From the NCBI GenBank assembly GCA_031180665.1, contig JAPSLP010000019.1, positions 32,468-96,467 on the forward strand: DNA of 64,000 nucleotides. Direction: 5' to 3'. The position numbers and the translations under genes were made by a program. Shown one piece after another: positions 45,937 to 55,845 of the stretch (positions within the stretch are counted from its first letter, which is position 1; every line of letters starts with the position of its first letter). Below the pieces are notes generated by a model that was not told the DNA's origin, did not search any database, and saw only the letters and a program-made list of their open reading frames with translations. The stretch is from Cupriavidus sp. Lineage in GTDB: Bacteria; Pseudomonadota; Gammaproteobacteria; Burkholderiales; Burkholderiaceae.

Positions 45937-47667
45937 CTACTTCTTCTCGAACTCGAACACCGGTGCGGAAGGGCCGCTGTCGTTCGACTGGGCCGGCGTG
46001 CCCGGCGTCTCGAGCTGAGCGCCGCCCGGCAGCGTCGGCGCCTCGGGCGTCTCCGACGGGCCGGAAGGAGCGGGGCCCGGTGCCGGCTGGGAGGGCCTGC
46101 CCAGGTCGATGTCCAGGCTGCGCGTGATGCTGCGGTCCTGCGCCTTCGCCTTGTCCGTGGTGACCAGGCCCGGGAAGATGATGATCAGCGCCACCATGAT
46201 CAGCTGGATCACCACGAAAGGCACCGAGCCCCAGTAGATGTCCGAGGTCTTGACCGAGCGCGGCGCGACCGAGCGCAGGTAGAACAGCGAGAAGCCGAAC
46301 GGCGGGTGCATGAACGAGGTCTGCATGTTGACCGCCAGGAGCACGCCGAACCAGATCAGGTCGATGCCCAGCTTGTCCGCCACCGGGCCGACCAGCGGCA
46401 CCAGGATGAAGGCCAGCTCGAAGAAGTCGAGGAAGAAGGCCAGCAGGAAGAACAGGATGTTGACCGCGATCAGGAAGCCGGTCTGGCCGCCGGGCAGCGC
46501 CGTCAGCAGATGCTCGACCCACAGGTGGCCATCGACGCCGTAGAACGTCAGCGAGAACACCCGCGCACCGATCAGGATGAAGATCACGAAGGCCGACAGC
46601 TTCAGCGTCGATTCCATCGCCTGTTTGGTCAGGCCCAGGTTCAGCCGGCCCTTGATCAGCGCCAGCACCAGCGCACCCAGCGCGCCCATGCCGCCGCCCT
46701 CGGTCGGCGTGGCCACGCCGATGAAGATCGTGCCCAGCACCAGGAAGATCAGCGCCAGCGGCGGGATCAGCACGAAGGTCACCTTCTCGGCCATCTGCGA
46801 CAGCAGATTGAGCTTGAGCACGCGGTTGATCACCGCCAGCACAAAGGCGAACGAGATCGCCGCGCCGATCGACACCACCAGCCGCTCGTCGAGCGGGCCG
46901 CCGGGGTTGTAGTTCAGGTCGACCACCACGCCGACCACCACGGCCAGCACGGTCAGCACCAGCACCGAGGTCGAGCCGCTCTTGCCGCTGGGCTCGCGGA
47001 AGGTGCGGGCCTCCAGCGGCAGCGCCGGGGCGGCGGCAGGCTTGATCAGCGTGACCAGCAGCACGTAGCCCATGTACATGCCGGTGAGCACCATGCCGGG
47101 CACGAATGCGCCCTTGTACATGTCACCGACCGAGCGACCCAGCTGGTCGGCCAGCACGATCAGCACCAGCGACGGCGGGATGATTTGCGCCAGCGTGCCG
47201 GAGGCGGCAATCACGCCGGTCGCCAGCCGCTTGTCGTAGTTGTACTTGAGCATCAGAGGCAGCGAGATCAGCCCCATCGAGATCACCGAGGCCGCCACCA
47301 CGCCGGTGGTCGCCGCCAGCAGCGCGCCGACGAAGATCACGGCATAGGCCAGACCGCCGCGAATCGGGCCGAACAGCTGGCCGATGGTATCGAGCAGGTC
47401 CTCGGCCATGCCGGACCGCTCCAGTATCAGCCCCATGAAGGTGAAGAACGGGATCGCCAGCAGCGTGTCGTTCTCGATGATGCCGAACAGCCGGCTCGGC
47501 AGCGCCTGCAGCAGTTCGGGCGCCAGCAGGCCCAGCTCGATGCCGATGAAGGCGAACAGCAGCCCGTTGGCGGCGAGCGCGAAGGCGATCGGAAAGCCCG
47601 AGAGTAGGAAGATCACCAGGGAGCCGAACATGATCGGCGCCATGTTGTCGATCAGGAATTGCGTCAT
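45937..47667 (-). CDS. dctM: TRAP transporter large permease (DctM family)
   Basis: Inner-membrane channel subunit of a tripartite ATP-independent periplasmic transporter driven by a sodium gradient, usually for dicarboxylates or sugar acids. The 576-residue protein has about 12 helices. Family segments are FPIAFALAANG, IPFFTFMGLILERSGMAEDLLDTIG, GALLAATTGVVAASV, ASGTLAQIIPPSLVLIVLADQ, GVATPTEGGGMGALGAL and LLAVNMQTSFMHPPFGFSLFYL. After the last helix comes a tail of ~75 residues rich in Pro, Ser, Gly and Glu with no known role. dctQ precedes it by 12 bases. No periplasmic binding protein gene (dctP) is present. Confidence 0.94.
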   Translation of the reverse strand: MTQFLIDNMAPIMFGSLVIFLLSGFPIAFALAANGLLFAFIGIELGLLAPELLQALPSRLFGIIENDTLLAIPFFTFMGLILERSGMAEDLLDTIGQLFGPIRGGLAYAVIFVGALLAATTGVVAASVISMGLISLPLMLKYNYDKRLATGVIAASGTLAQIIPPSLVLIVLADQLGRSVGDMYKGAFVPGMVLTGMYMGYVLLVTLIKPAAAPALPLEARTFREPSGKSGSTSVLVLTVLAVVVGVVVDLNYNPGGPLDERLVVSIGAAISFAFVLAVINRVLKLNLLSQMAEKVTFVLIPPLALIFLVLGTIFIGVATPTEGGGMGALGALVLALIKGRLNLGLTKQAMESTLKLSAFVIFILIGARVFSLTFYGVDGHLWVEHLLTALPGGQTGFLIAVNILFFLLAFFLDFFELAFILVPLVGPVADKLGIDLIWFGVLLAVNMQTSFMHPPFGFSLFYLRSVAPRSVKTSDIYWGSVPFVVIQLIMVALIIIFPGLVTTDKAKAQDRSITRSLDIDLGRPSQPAPGPAPSGPSETPEAPTLPGGAQLETPGTPAQSNDSGPSAPVFEFEKK

Positions 47668-47679
47668 TGCGCGCCTCGC

Positions 47680-48279
47680 TTACGGGTTTGCCGGGGGACC
47701 GGAACGGCCGCCATCGGCCAGCACGGCGGCGTTTTCCGCGGGGCTGTGGCTGTGCTTGCGGAAGGCCTCGAACGGCAGTTCCCCTCTCAGGTAGGCAAAG
47801 CGCTTGATCAGCTCGGACAGGCCCTGCAGGATCAGCAGGAAGAAGCCCGCGACGATCAGGAACTTGGCCGGCCAGCGGATCAGGCCGCCGGCGTTGCCGG
47901 ACATTTCATGGCCGACGAAGGACAGCCAGAAGTAGGGGATCGACAGCCACAGGATGATCAGCGAGATCGGCAGCAGGAACAGCAGGATGCCGAAGATGTC
48001 GATCCAGACCTGGGTCCGCTCGGAAAAGCGTCCGGCCACCACGTCGATGCGGACATGCTCGTCCTTGCGCAGGGCATACGGTGCGCCGAGCAGGAACACG
48101 GCGGCGAACATATACCACTGCAATTCGAGCCAGGCGTTGGAGCTGATGCTGAAGGTGTAGCGAATGATGGCGTTGCCCGCGCAGACCAGTACGGCGAGCA
48201 GGATCAGCCATTTCGCCCACCTCCCGATGACATCGTTCACGGCGTCGATAAGCCGCGAGATCCTCATGAGGAGAGACAT
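47680..48279 (-). CDS. dctQ: TRAP transporter small permease (DctQ family)
   Basis: Four-helix inner-membrane partner of DctM, 199 residues. It begins MSLLMRISRLIDAVNDVIGR and has helices around WLILLAVLVCAGNAII, ELQWYMFAAVFLLGAPYAL (with the family's W), IFGILLFLLPISLIILWLSIPYF and FLIVAGFFLLILQGLSEL, plus the conserved EHVRIDVV. It is the first gene of a dctQ–dctM operon; the substrate is unknown without its receptor. Confidence 0.92.
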   Translation of the reverse strand: MSLLMRISRLIDAVNDVIGRWAKWLILLAVLVCAGNAIIRYTFSISSNAWLELQWYMFAAVFLLGAPYALRKDEHVRIDVVAGRFSERTQVWIDIFGILLFLLPISLIILWLSIPYFWLSFVGHEMSGNAGGLIRWPAKFLIVAGFFLLILQGLSELIKRFAYLRGELPFEAFRKHSHSPAENAAVLADGGRSGPPANP

Positions 48280-48330
48280 GTGAACGTCCTAGGGATGGGG
48301 AAAAACCGGGGTGGCGCGTCAGTTTACGGT

Positions 48331-48359
48331 TTAACCCCACGGCAAATCGCTAGGGTTAA
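48331..48359. promoter_or_regulatory. Dyad upstream of dctQ
   Basis: TTAACCC and GGGTTAA arms are separated by 15 bases, about 50 bases upstream of the dctQ start. It is a possible operator for the TRAP genes; the regulator is unknown. Confidence 0.4.
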
Positions 48360-48456
48360 TCCCCAATTCGTCACTTTGTCTGCGTTGTCTGGACCGGTAG
48401 AGGGCGGGTGAAGGGGGAAAGAGAGGGAGAGCGGGGAAGGGGGAAGAAGGGGATTT

Positions 48457-48499
48457 CCCCACCAAGGTGGGGGGCGTCCCCGCGGGGGGGCGGGGACGC
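48457..48499 (-). terminator. Tandem hairpins after argH
   Basis: CCCCACC/GGTGGGG (48457–48472) and GCGTCCCCG/CGGGGACGC (48474–48499) lie just beyond the argH stop on the minus strand. A purine-rich tract (48415–48453) follows instead of a T-run. Confidence 0.5.
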
Positions 48500-48525
48500 T
48501 TGTGATGCGGGAGGTCGTCGGTCGA

Positions 48526-49935
48526 TCAGCCGGCCTTGCGCGCGGCCGCGATCGCGGCGCGGACCTGGTCCGGCGCGGTGCCGCCGATATGGTTGCGCGC
48601 GGCGACCGAACCTTCGAGGGTCAGCACGCCGTGGACGTCGTCGCCGATCAGCGCGGCCTTGTCGCCCAGCCCGGTGGCATCGCGCAGCTCCGCCACGGTC
48701 AGGTCGGCCAGATCGCACTGGCGCACGTCGCAGGCGCGCACGGCGTGGGCGACCGCCTCGTGGGCGTCACGGAAGGGCAGGCCCTTCTTGACCAGGTAGT
48801 CGGCCAGGTCGGTCGCGGTGGCATAGCCCTGCAGCGCGGCGGCGCGCATCGCCTCGGGCTTGACCGTGATGCCCGGCACCATGTCCGCGAAGATGCGCAG
48901 CGTGTCGACCACGGTATCGACCGTGTCGAACAGCGGCTCCTTGTCTTCCTGGTTGTCCTTGTTGTACGCCAGCGGCTGGCCCTTCATCAGCGTCAGCAGG
49001 CCGATCAGATGGCCGTTGACGCGGCCGGTCTTGCCGCGCGCCAGCTCTGGCACGTCCGGGTTTTTCTTCTGCGGCATGATCGAGCTGCCGGTGCAGAAGC
49101 GGTCGGCGATATCGATGAAGCCGACGCGCGGGCTCATCCACAGCACCAGCTCTTCGGAGAAGCGCGACACGTGCGTCATCACCAGCGCCGAGGCTGCGCA
49201 GAATTCGATGGCGAAGTCCCGGTCGGACACCGCGTCCAGCGAATTGCGGCACACGCCGTCGAAGCCCAGCTGCTGCGCGACGAATTCCCGGTCGATCGGA
49301 TAGCTGGTGCCGGCCAGCGCCGCCGCGCCCAGCGGCAGGCGGTTGACGCGCTTGCGGGCGTCCTGCATGCGCTCGGCATCACGGGTGAACATCTCGACGT
49401 AGGCCAGCAGATGGTGGCCGAAGGTCACCGGCTGCGCGACCTGCAGGTGAGTGAAGCCCGGCAGGATCGTGTCGGCGTGCTGTTCGGCCAGATCGAGCAG
49501 CGCGTGACGCAGATCGCCCAGCAGGCCGACGATATTGTCGATCTCGCTGCGCAGCCACAGGCGGATATCGGTGGCCACCTGGTCGTTGCGCGAGCGACCG
49601 GTATGCAGCCGCTTGCCGGCATCGCCGACCAGCGCGGTCAGGCGCGCCTCGATGTTCAGGTGGACGTCTTCCAGGTCCAGCTTCCACTCGAAGCTGCCGG
49701 CCTCGATCTCACCCCGGATCTGCGCCATGCCGCGCTCGATCTCGGCGCGGTCGGCGTCGCTGATGATGCCCTGCCGGGCCAGCATCGCCGCATGCGCCAG
49801 CGAGCCCTGGATATCGAACAGCGCGAGGCGCTTGTCGAAGAACACCGAAGCCGTGTAGCGCTTCACCAGGTCGGACATCGGTTCGGAGAAGCGGGCGGAC
49901 CAGGCTTCGCCTTTCTTGGCAAGTTGGGAGGTCAT
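48526..49935 (-). CDS. argH: Argininosuccinate lyase
   Basis: Splits argininosuccinate into arginine and fumarate, the last step of arginine synthesis. The product is 469 residues from the ATG at 49935; upstream codons of the frame lack similarity. The N-terminal [49 protein letters not shown] and the fumarase/aspartase signature [12 protein letters not shown] are all present. It has a good TATAAT -10 about 75 bases upstream and ends in two stacked hairpins. Confidence 0.97.
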   Translation of the reverse strand: MTSQLAKKGEAWSARFSEPMSDLVKRYTASVFFDKRLALFDIQGSLAHAAMLARQGIISDADRAEIERGMAQIRGEIEAGSFEWKLDLEDVHLNIEARLTALVGDAGKRLHTGRSRNDQVATDIRLWLRSEIDNIVGLLGDLRHALLDLAEQHADTILPGFTHLQVAQPVTFGHHLLAYVEMFTRDAERMQDARKRVNRLPLGAAALAGTSYPIDREFVAQQLGFDGVCRNSLDAVSDRDFAIEFCAASALVMTHVSRFSEELVLWMSPRVGFIDIADRFCTGSSIMPQKKNPDVPELARGKTGRVNGHLIGLLTLMKGQPLAYNKDNQEDKEPLFDTVDTVVDTLRIFADMVPGITVKPEAMRAAALQGYATATDLADYLVKKGLPFRDAHEAVAHAVRACDVRQCDLADLTVAELRDATGLGDKAALIGDDVHGVLTLEGSVAARNHIGGTAPDQVRAAIAAARKAG

Positions 49936-50009
49936 GGCGGTAGGGAACTGGGCAGTGCCCACGCACCGAGGCGTGCCGGGCAACGGAAAGGAGGATAGGA
50001 AAAGGGGGA

Positions 50010-50015
50010 ATTATA
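50010..50015 (-). promoter_or_regulatory. Putative -10 element of argH
   Basis: A consensus TATAAT on the minus strand, 75 bases upstream of the argH ATG. The -35 region 17 bases further is GC-rich and weak. Confidence 0.5.
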
Positions 50016-50146
50016 TCGTTGCCGGGCGGCGGGCACGGGCGAAACCGTGTTGCCTCACGGTCGGCACCATGCTCAAGGGCGATTCGGCGCCGCCGATGTG
50101 GCGCCGCACGTCGACGCCGTCACCACCTCAAGGACACAGGCGGTCC

Positions 50147-50226
50147 CGGATGTTAGAAAAGTGGCGTCGGAATTTCGTTTCGCCATCCACCGGTCTCACG
50201 GGTGGCCGCTCTTCCACTAACATCCG
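50147..50226. repeat. 80-bp element with 10-bp terminal inverted repeats
   Basis: CGGATGTTAG at 50147–50156 and CTAACATCCG at 50217–50226 are perfect inverted copies in the 356-base gap between argH and the YhcG-type gene; an inner CCACC/GGTGG stem lies between them. It could be a small non-autonomous mobile element or a long hairpin. No gene is seen in the rest of the gap. Confidence 0.45.
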
Positions 50227-50291
50227 TCGGCCGCTACCGCCGCGAGCGGCATCGATGCAACTTCTCTCAGACCCTGCTTCCCCCAGTTCGC

Positions 50292-51590
50292 ATGATGGCC
50301 GACAACAACGGCGTCCCACCGGGCATCAACCGGCGTCGCAGGCGCAACAGATCGTCCGCTGCCAAAACGCCGGGTGACTGCAGTACCGCAATGGTTTTGC
50401 CGGACGACGCAATGCCTGCGTCGGCTTACCGGCAAGTGCGTGGCGATATTGTCGGATTGCTGGAAGCAGGCCGGCGGGCGGCCGCGCGTAGCGTCAACAC
50501 GCTGATGACGGCAACTTACTGGAAGATCGGTCGTCGCATCGTCGAATTCGAGCAGGGCGGCCGGGGCAGGGCTTCCTATGGCGCGGCATTGCTCAAGCGA
50601 TTGTCTGAGGACCTGTCGGTCCAGTTCGGCAAGGGTTTCGGAGTGGATTCGCTCGAGTCGATGCGGCTCTTCTACCAGACGTATCCCCCGGCCCGGATTT
50701 CCGAATCGCTGATTCGGAAATCGAGGTGTGCAGACAGCAGAGGGATAGCCACGGTAGCGATTCAGGACTTCGATCTGGACGAACTGGCGCGGGCCTTCCC
50801 CTTGTCCTGGACGCACTATATTCATTTGATGCGCCGGACGAGGTCCGTGGCGGAACGGGAGTTCTACGAAGCAGAGGCGTTGCGCGGCGGTTGGTCCGTG
50901 CGCCAGCTGGACCGCCAGATGGGCAGCCAGTTCTATACCCGTGTGCTGCTGTCACGAAACAAGCGCGCCATGCTGTCGGCCGCAGCGGCGCCTGAACCGG
51001 GCGATCAGCTGACCCCCGAGGAGGCCATCAAAGATCCATACGTGCTGGAATTCCTGCGGTTGAAGGACGATTGTTCCGAGTCCGAACTGGAGGAGGCCCT
51101 GATCCATCGTCTGGAAGACTTCCTCCTTGAGCTTGGGGAGGATTTTGCCTTTGTGGGGCGTCAACGGCGGCTGCGTATCGGAGAAAGCTGGTTCCGTATC
51201 GATCTGCTGTTCTTCCACCGGCGGCTGCGCTGTCTCGTCATTATTGACCTGAAGCTGACCGAGCTCACGCACGCCGATGTGGGGCAAATGCACATGTACT
51301 GCAACTGCGCCCGCGAGCACTGGACTCTCCCGGACGAGAACCCGCCGGTGGGCTTGATTCTCTGCGCGCGGTCCAACGCGGCGGTCGCCCGCTATGCTCT
51401 GGAAGGCCTACCGAACAAGGTTCTTGCCGCCGAATACCAAACGTTGTTGCCCGACGCCAAGCTGCTTGCCGCAGAGCTCGCAAAAACGAGGCGGCAGCTC
51501 GAACGGCGGCTCGCTCTGCCGCTCGAACCTCGCAAAAGGCAAGAAGACGCTTCCACGCCATTGCCGGCGGCTGGCTCGGTCGAGCCCTAG
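50292..51590 (+). CDS. YhcG/DUF1016 family PDDEXK nuclease domain protein
   Basis: A 432-residue protein. The DUF1016 N-terminal helical domain (residues ~45–225) includes NTLMTATYWKIGRRIVEFEQ, FGKGFGVDSLESMRLFYQTYP and FPLSWTHYIHLMRR. The C-terminal DUF1016 nuclease domain contains FRIDLLFFH with Asp304 and then IIDLKL with Asp319 and Lys321, a PDDEXK variant. Such proteins are linked with restriction–modification and phage defence loci but often stand alone, as here. The first ~35 residues are Arg-rich and the start is uncertain: ATGs at 50295 and 50391 are alternatives. G+C is lower than in neighbours (35 of 60 in 50761–50820), pointing to horizontal gain. Confidence 0.88.
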   Translation: MMADNNGVPPGINRRRRRNRSSAAKTPGDCSTAMVLPDDAMPASAYRQVRGDIVGLLEAGRRAAARSVNTLMTATYWKIGRRIVEFEQGGRGRASYGAALLKRLSEDLSVQFGKGFGVDSLESMRLFYQTYPPARISESLIRKSRCADSRGIATVAIQDFDLDELARAFPLSWTHYIHLMRRTRSVAEREFYEAEALRGGWSVRQLDRQMGSQFYTRVLLSRNKRAMLSAAAAPEPGDQLTPEEAIKDPYVLEFLRLKDDCSESELEEALIHRLEDFLLELGEDFAFVGRQRRLRIGESWFRIDLLFFHRRLRCLVIIDLKLTELTHADVGQMHMYCNCAREHWTLPDENPPVGLILCARSNAAVARYALEGLPNKVLAAEYQTLLPDAKLLAAELAKTRRQLERRLALPLEPRKRQEDASTPLPAAGSVEP

Positions 51591-51631
51591 CCAGCCGCGG
51601 AAGCGAGTCGGCGTTGGATCGTCCTTCCCTT

Positions 51632-54600
51632 TCACCCGGTATTGCGCAACCCCGCCGCAATCCCGTTGATGGTCAGATGGATGCCGCGCCGCACGCGCAC
51701 GTCGTCGCCGTCCTTGCCGGCCCGGTAGCGCTTGAGCAGTTCCACCTGCAGGTGGTTCAGCGGGTCCAGGTAGGCGAAGCGGTTCTTGATCGAGCGGGCC
51801 AGCAGCGGGTTGTCCGCCAGCCGGTCATGCTTGCCGGTGACCAGACCCAGCATCTCGCCCGTCAGGTGCCACTCGGTGCTGATGCGGTTGAACACGGTCT
51901 TGCGCAGCGCCGCGTCGTCGCACAGCTGAGCGTAGCGCGAGGCGACCGCCAGATCGGTCTTGGCCAGCACCATATCCATGTTGGACAGCAGCGTCGAGAA
52001 GAACGGCCAGGTCTTGACCATGCGCCGCAGCGTCGCCACCAGCGCCTTGCGAGCCTTGTCGTCGCCGGCCTCGTCCAGCAGCGCGCGCACGGCGCTGCCG
52101 AAGCCGAACCAGCCCGGCAGCAGCAGGCGGCACTGGCCCCACGAGAAGCCCCAGGGAATCGCCCGCAGATCCTCGATGCGGCGGTTCTTCTTGTCCATCA
52201 GCTTGCGCGAGGCCGGGCGCGAACCCAGGTTCAGATCGGCGATCTCGGTGATCGGCGTGGTCGCGAAGAAATAGTCCTTGAAGCCCGGCGTCTCGTAGAC
52301 CAGGTCGCGGTAGGCGACGAAGGCGCGGTCCGACAGCTTCTGCATGATGCTCTCGAACGCCGCCAGGTCCTTCGGCGCGTTCTGCGTCGGCAGCAGCGAT
52401 GCCTCCAGCGTGGCGGCGATCACGGTCTCCAGGTTGCGGCGTCCGATCTCGGCGTTGGCGAACTTGCTGTTGATGATCTCGCCCTGCTCGGTCAGCCGGA
52501 TCTGTCCGTTCACCGTGCCCGGCGGCTGCGACAGGATGGCCTGGTAGGTCGGCCCGCCGCCCCGTCCCACCGTGCCGCCGCGGCCGTGGAACAGCCGCAG
52601 CTTGATCTTGCGCTGCGCGAACAGCTGCACCAGCGCCAGTTCGGCCTTGTACAGCTCCCAGTTCGAGGTCAGGAAGCCGCCGTCCTTGTTCGAATCCGAA
52701 TAGCCGAGCATCACCTCCTGCTCGCCGCCCTGGTTCGCCAGCACCGCGGCGAAGCCGGGCAGATCGAGCAGCGCCTGCATGATGCCGCTGGCGTTGCGCA
52801 AGTCCTCGATGGTCTCGAACAGCGGAATCACCATCAGTTCCATGCGCGCCGGATCGCTCCTGCTGCCCAGCGTGCCGCGCAGCATGCCGGTCTCCTTCTG
52901 CAGCAGCATGACCTCGACCAGGTCCGACAGCGTCTCGGTGTGCGAGATGATGTAGTTGCGCGCCACGCGGGCCCCGTAGCGGGCCCGCAGCTCGCGCGCG
53001 GCGGTCAGCACGCGCAGCTCGCTCCGGGTTTGCTCCGAATAGGTATGCCAGGGCAGCGTCAGCAGCCGCGGCTGGCGCAGTTCGGCCAGCAGCAGCGCGA
53101 GCTTGCGCTCCTCGGACAGCGAGGCGTAGTCCGCCTCGACGCCCGCGGCGGCGAACAGCTCGGCGATCACGGCCTCGTGCACGTCCGACACCTGGCGCAT
53201 GTCGATCGACGCCAGATGGAAGCCGAACACGCCGATCGCGCGGTGCAGCGCATCGATGCGGGCGCGCGCCAGCGCCTCGCCGTGGTGCTCGCGCAGCGAG
53301 TCGATGACCACCTCGATGTCCGCGGCGAAAGCCTCCGCATTGGCGTAGGGCTCGGCGTCGGCGACCGGATGGCGCGGCGCCGCGCGGCCGGTCAGCGCCT
53401 GGGAGGTGGCGGCAAGGCGCGCGTAGATGCCGATCAGCGCGCGCCGGTATGGCTCGTCGGCGCGGTGCTCGGAGCGGTCGGGCGAGGCGTCGGCCAGCGC
53501 CAGCAGCGCGGGGCTGGCCTCGACCATCAGCGTGGACATCGACAGCTCGGCGCCCAGCGCGTGAACCTCGTCCAGATACCACTCGAGGATCAGCAGCGCC
53601 TGCTGGCAGGCCGCGTGCTCCAGCGTGTCGGCCGTGACGTTGGGATTGCCGTCGCGATCGCCGCCGATCCACGAGCCCATCTGGAAGAAGGGCGGCAGCG
53701 GGCCGGGCTCGGTCTTGGCGCGGCGCGAGGCCGGGTAGACCGCGGCGATGTCCTCCTCCAGTTCGGTCATCAGCTGTGGGATGCCGCGCAGGAAGGTGGT
53801 GCGGTAGTACGACAGCGCGTTCTCGATCTCGTCGACCACCATCAGTCTGGTATTGCGCAGCATCCGGGTCTGCCACAGCGTGGTGACCTTGGCGCGCAGC
53901 TGGGCAGTGTTGTGCGCCAATTCGCGCGCCGTCATCGGCAGGTCGCGCTCGGCCAGCAGGCGGGCGATCTCGCGCTGGGCGTCCAGGATGCTCTTGCGCT
54001 GCACCTCGGTCGGGTGCGCGGTCAGCACCGGCACGATCAGCGCCTCGTCGAAGAACTTGCGCAGCTGCTTGCCGGTGACCCCGGCGGCGTCGATCGCCTG
54101 CAGCGCACGGGCCATGCTGCCCGGTTGGGGCGGGGAGCCGGCCAGCGCATGGACGCGCCGGCGGCGGTTGTGGTGCTGGTCCTCGGCGATATTGGCCAGG
54201 TGCGAGAAATAGCTGAAGGCGCGCACTACCTGGTTGGTCTGGTCGCGCGAGAGCCGCTTGAGCAGCCGGTCCAGTTCGGCCGCGGCGGCGCGGTCGTTCT
54301 CGCGGCGAAACCGTACCGCGGTCTGGCGGATGGTTTCGACGATCTGGAAGGCCGCCTCGCCTTCCTGCTCGCGCAGCACGTCGCCGAGCAGGCGGCCCAG
54401 GAAGCGGATGTCCTCGCGCAGGGGTAGGTCCTTGTCGCTGGCCGCCTTGCGCGCCGGTGCGGCCGGCACCACTTCGAGGTGGGAGGCCGGTTTTGCGGCG
54501 GCGCGGCGGGCGTTGCGGGTGGGGGCCGCCGGTTGGGCCGTGTCAACGTTCTCGGGCGAAGCGGCGGGTGTGCCGGGCCCGGTTGGCCGATGCGGCTCGT

Positions 54601-54673
54601 TCCCGGTGGTTTCCGATCGGCCTCGGACAGCGCGGATCCGGCGGCCGGCCGGGCGCGCAGCTGGCTGCGTCAT
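51632..54673 (-). CDS. ppc: Phosphoenolpyruvate carboxylase
   Basis: Replenishes oxaloacetate from phosphoenolpyruvate and bicarbonate. The protein has 1013 residues. The catalytic [13 protein letters not shown] holds the first active-site His, [11 protein letters not shown] and [14 protein letters not shown] follow, and the end is the family's invariant [10 protein letters not shown]. The first ~85 residues are an Ala/Pro/Arg-rich extension with no similarity to E. coli PPC, although the next segment ([21 protein letters not shown]) is typical. The gene is oriented away from hemC. Confidence 0.96.
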   Translation of the reverse strand: MTQPAARPAGRRIRAVRGRSETTGNEPHRPTGPGTPAASPENVDTAQPAAPTRNARRAAAKPASHLEVVPAAPARKAASDKDLPLREDIRFLGRLLGDVLREQEGEAAFQIVETIRQTAVRFRRENDRAAAAELDRLLKRLSRDQTNQVVRAFSYFSHLANIAEDQHHNRRRRVHALAGSPPQPGSMARALQAIDAAGVTGKQLRKFFDEALIVPVLTAHPTEVQRKSILDAQREIARLLAERDLPMTARELAHNTAQLRAKVTTLWQTRMLRNTRLMVVDEIENALSYYRTTFLRGIPQLMTELEEDIAAVYPASRRAKTEPGPLPPFFQMGSWIGGDRDGNPNVTADTLEHAACQQALLILEWYLDEVHALGAELSMSTLMVEASPALLALADASPDRSEHRADEPYRRALIGIYARLAATSQALTGRAAPRHPVADAEPYANAEAFAADIEVVIDSLREHHGEALARARIDALHRAIGVFGFHLASIDMRQVSDVHEAVIAELFAAAGVEADYASLSEERKLALLLAELRQPRLLTLPWHTYSEQTRSELRVLTAARELRARYGARVARNYIISHTETLSDLVEVMLLQKETGMLRGTLGSRSDPARMELMVIPLFETIEDLRNASGIMQALLDLPGFAAVLANQGGEQEVMLGYSDSNKDGGFLTSNWELYKAELALVQLFAQRKIKLRLFHGRGGTVGRGGGPTYQAILSQPPGTVNGQIRLTEQGEIINSKFANAEIGRRNLETVIAATLEASLLPTQNAPKDLAAFESIMQKLSDRAFVAYRDLVYETPGFKDYFFATTPITEIADLNLGSRPASRKLMDKKNRRIEDLRAIPWGFSWGQCRLLLPGWFGFGSAVRALLDEAGDDKARKALVATLRRMVKTWPFFSTLLSNMDMVLAKTDLAVASRYAQLCDDAALRKTVFNRISTEWHLTGEMLGLVTGKHDRLADNPLLARSIKNRFAYLDPLNHLQVELLKRYRAGKDGDDVRVRRGIHLTINGIAAGLRNTG

Positions 54674-54834
54674 GCAATCTCCTCTGCGTTTGGTTCTGAT
54701 GTTGCTGGTATTTCCGATCGTTGCGATCGCCTTCCGGACCCGCTGTTGCCCCGGCTCTCCGGCCCTCGGGCGCCACGCCGCCAGCGTCCGGGCGGCGGCC
54801 GGACCGGCAGGGGGTGCGTGCTACCATTCGCGGC

Positions 54835-55836
54835 ATGCAAGCTTCCGTCCCTTCCGCATCCTCTTCCGCCGCGCCGGGCAGGCTCGTGATCGCGTCACGC
54901 GAAAGCCGACTGGCCATGTGGCAGGCCGAACATGTGCGTGCTGCGTTGCAACAATACTATCCCGCGTGCGATGTGTCCATTCTGGGTATGACTACCCGGG
55001 GCGACCAGATCCTGGACCGAAGCCTCTCCAAGGTCGGCGGCAAGGGCCTGTTCGTCAAGGAACTGGAAGTGGCGATGGCCGAGGGCCGGGCCGACCTGGC
55101 GGTGCATTCGCTCAAGGACGTGCCGATGGAGCTGCCCGAGGGCTTCGCGCTGGCCGCCGTGATGGAGCGTGAAGACCCGCGCGATGCGCTGGTGTCGGCG
55201 CGCTTCGCCTCGCTCGACGAGATGCCCCCCGGCACCGTGATCGGTACTTCCAGCCTGCGGCGGGAGGCGGCGCTGCGCAGCCGCTATCCGCATCTGGTGG
55301 TGCAGCCGCTGCGCGGCAATCTCGATACCCGGCTGGCCAAGCTCGATCGCGGCGACTACGGCGCGATCATCCTGGCCGCGGCCGGCCTCAAGCGCCTGGG
55401 CCTGGCGGACCGCATCCGCGCGCTGCTGGACCCGGCGACCTCGCTGCCGGCAGCCGGGCAGGGCGCGCTGGGCATCGAGATCCGCTCGGATCGCCCTGAG
55501 CTGGCCGCCTGGCTGGCGCCGCTCAACCATGTTGCCACCGCGCTGGCGGTCGGCGCCGAACGCGCGGTATCGCGCCGGCTCGGCGGCTCCTGCCAGGTTC
55601 CACTGGCCGCTCACGCCCACTGGGATGGCAGCCGCCTGCAACTGGACGCCTTCGTCGCCACGCCCGACGGCTCCCGCAGCGTGCACGCGCAGCGCGCGGC
55701 CGAGGTCGGCAGCGGCGCCGACGCGCAAGCGCTGGGCAACGCCGTCGCCGACGTGCTGCTGGCCCAGGGCGCCGATGCGCTGTTGGCCGTCGCGCTGCAG
55801 AACGACGGCGCGGCGGCGCGCCCCAGCGGCCACTGA
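54835..55836 (+). CDS. hemC: Hydroxymethylbilane synthase (porphobilinogen deaminase)
   Basis: Polymerises four porphobilinogens into hydroxymethylbilane in heme, siroheme and B12 synthesis. From the ATG at 54835 it has 333 residues: [62 protein letters not shown] and the cofactor loop [12 protein letters not shown], in which Cys253 binds dipyrromethane. A TACCAT at 54822–54827 is only seven bases before the ATG, so a leaderless message is possible. It is followed by hemDX after 9 bases and starts the heme operon. Confidence 0.95.
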   Translation: MQASVPSASSSAAPGRLVIASRESRLAMWQAEHVRAALQQYYPACDVSILGMTTRGDQILDRSLSKVGGKGLFVKELEVAMAEGRADLAVHSLKDVPMELPEGFALAAVMEREDPRDALVSARFASLDEMPPGTVIGTSSLRREAALRSRYPHLVVQPLRGNLDTRLAKLDRGDYGAIILAAAGLKRLGLADRIRALLDPATSLPAAGQGALGIEIRSDRPELAAWLAPLNHVATALAVGAERAVSRRLGGSCQVPLAAHAHWDGSRLQLDAFVATPDGSRSVHAQRAAEVGSGADAQALGNAVADVLLAQGADALLAVALQNDGAAARPSGH

Positions 55837-55845
55837 GGGGAAGCG

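Noticed and set aside
49916..50377. Open frame bridging the argH–YhcG gap
   Set aside because: Low-complexity Arg/Pro/Ser product, no ribosome binding site, and it overlaps the YhcG-type gene in another frame.
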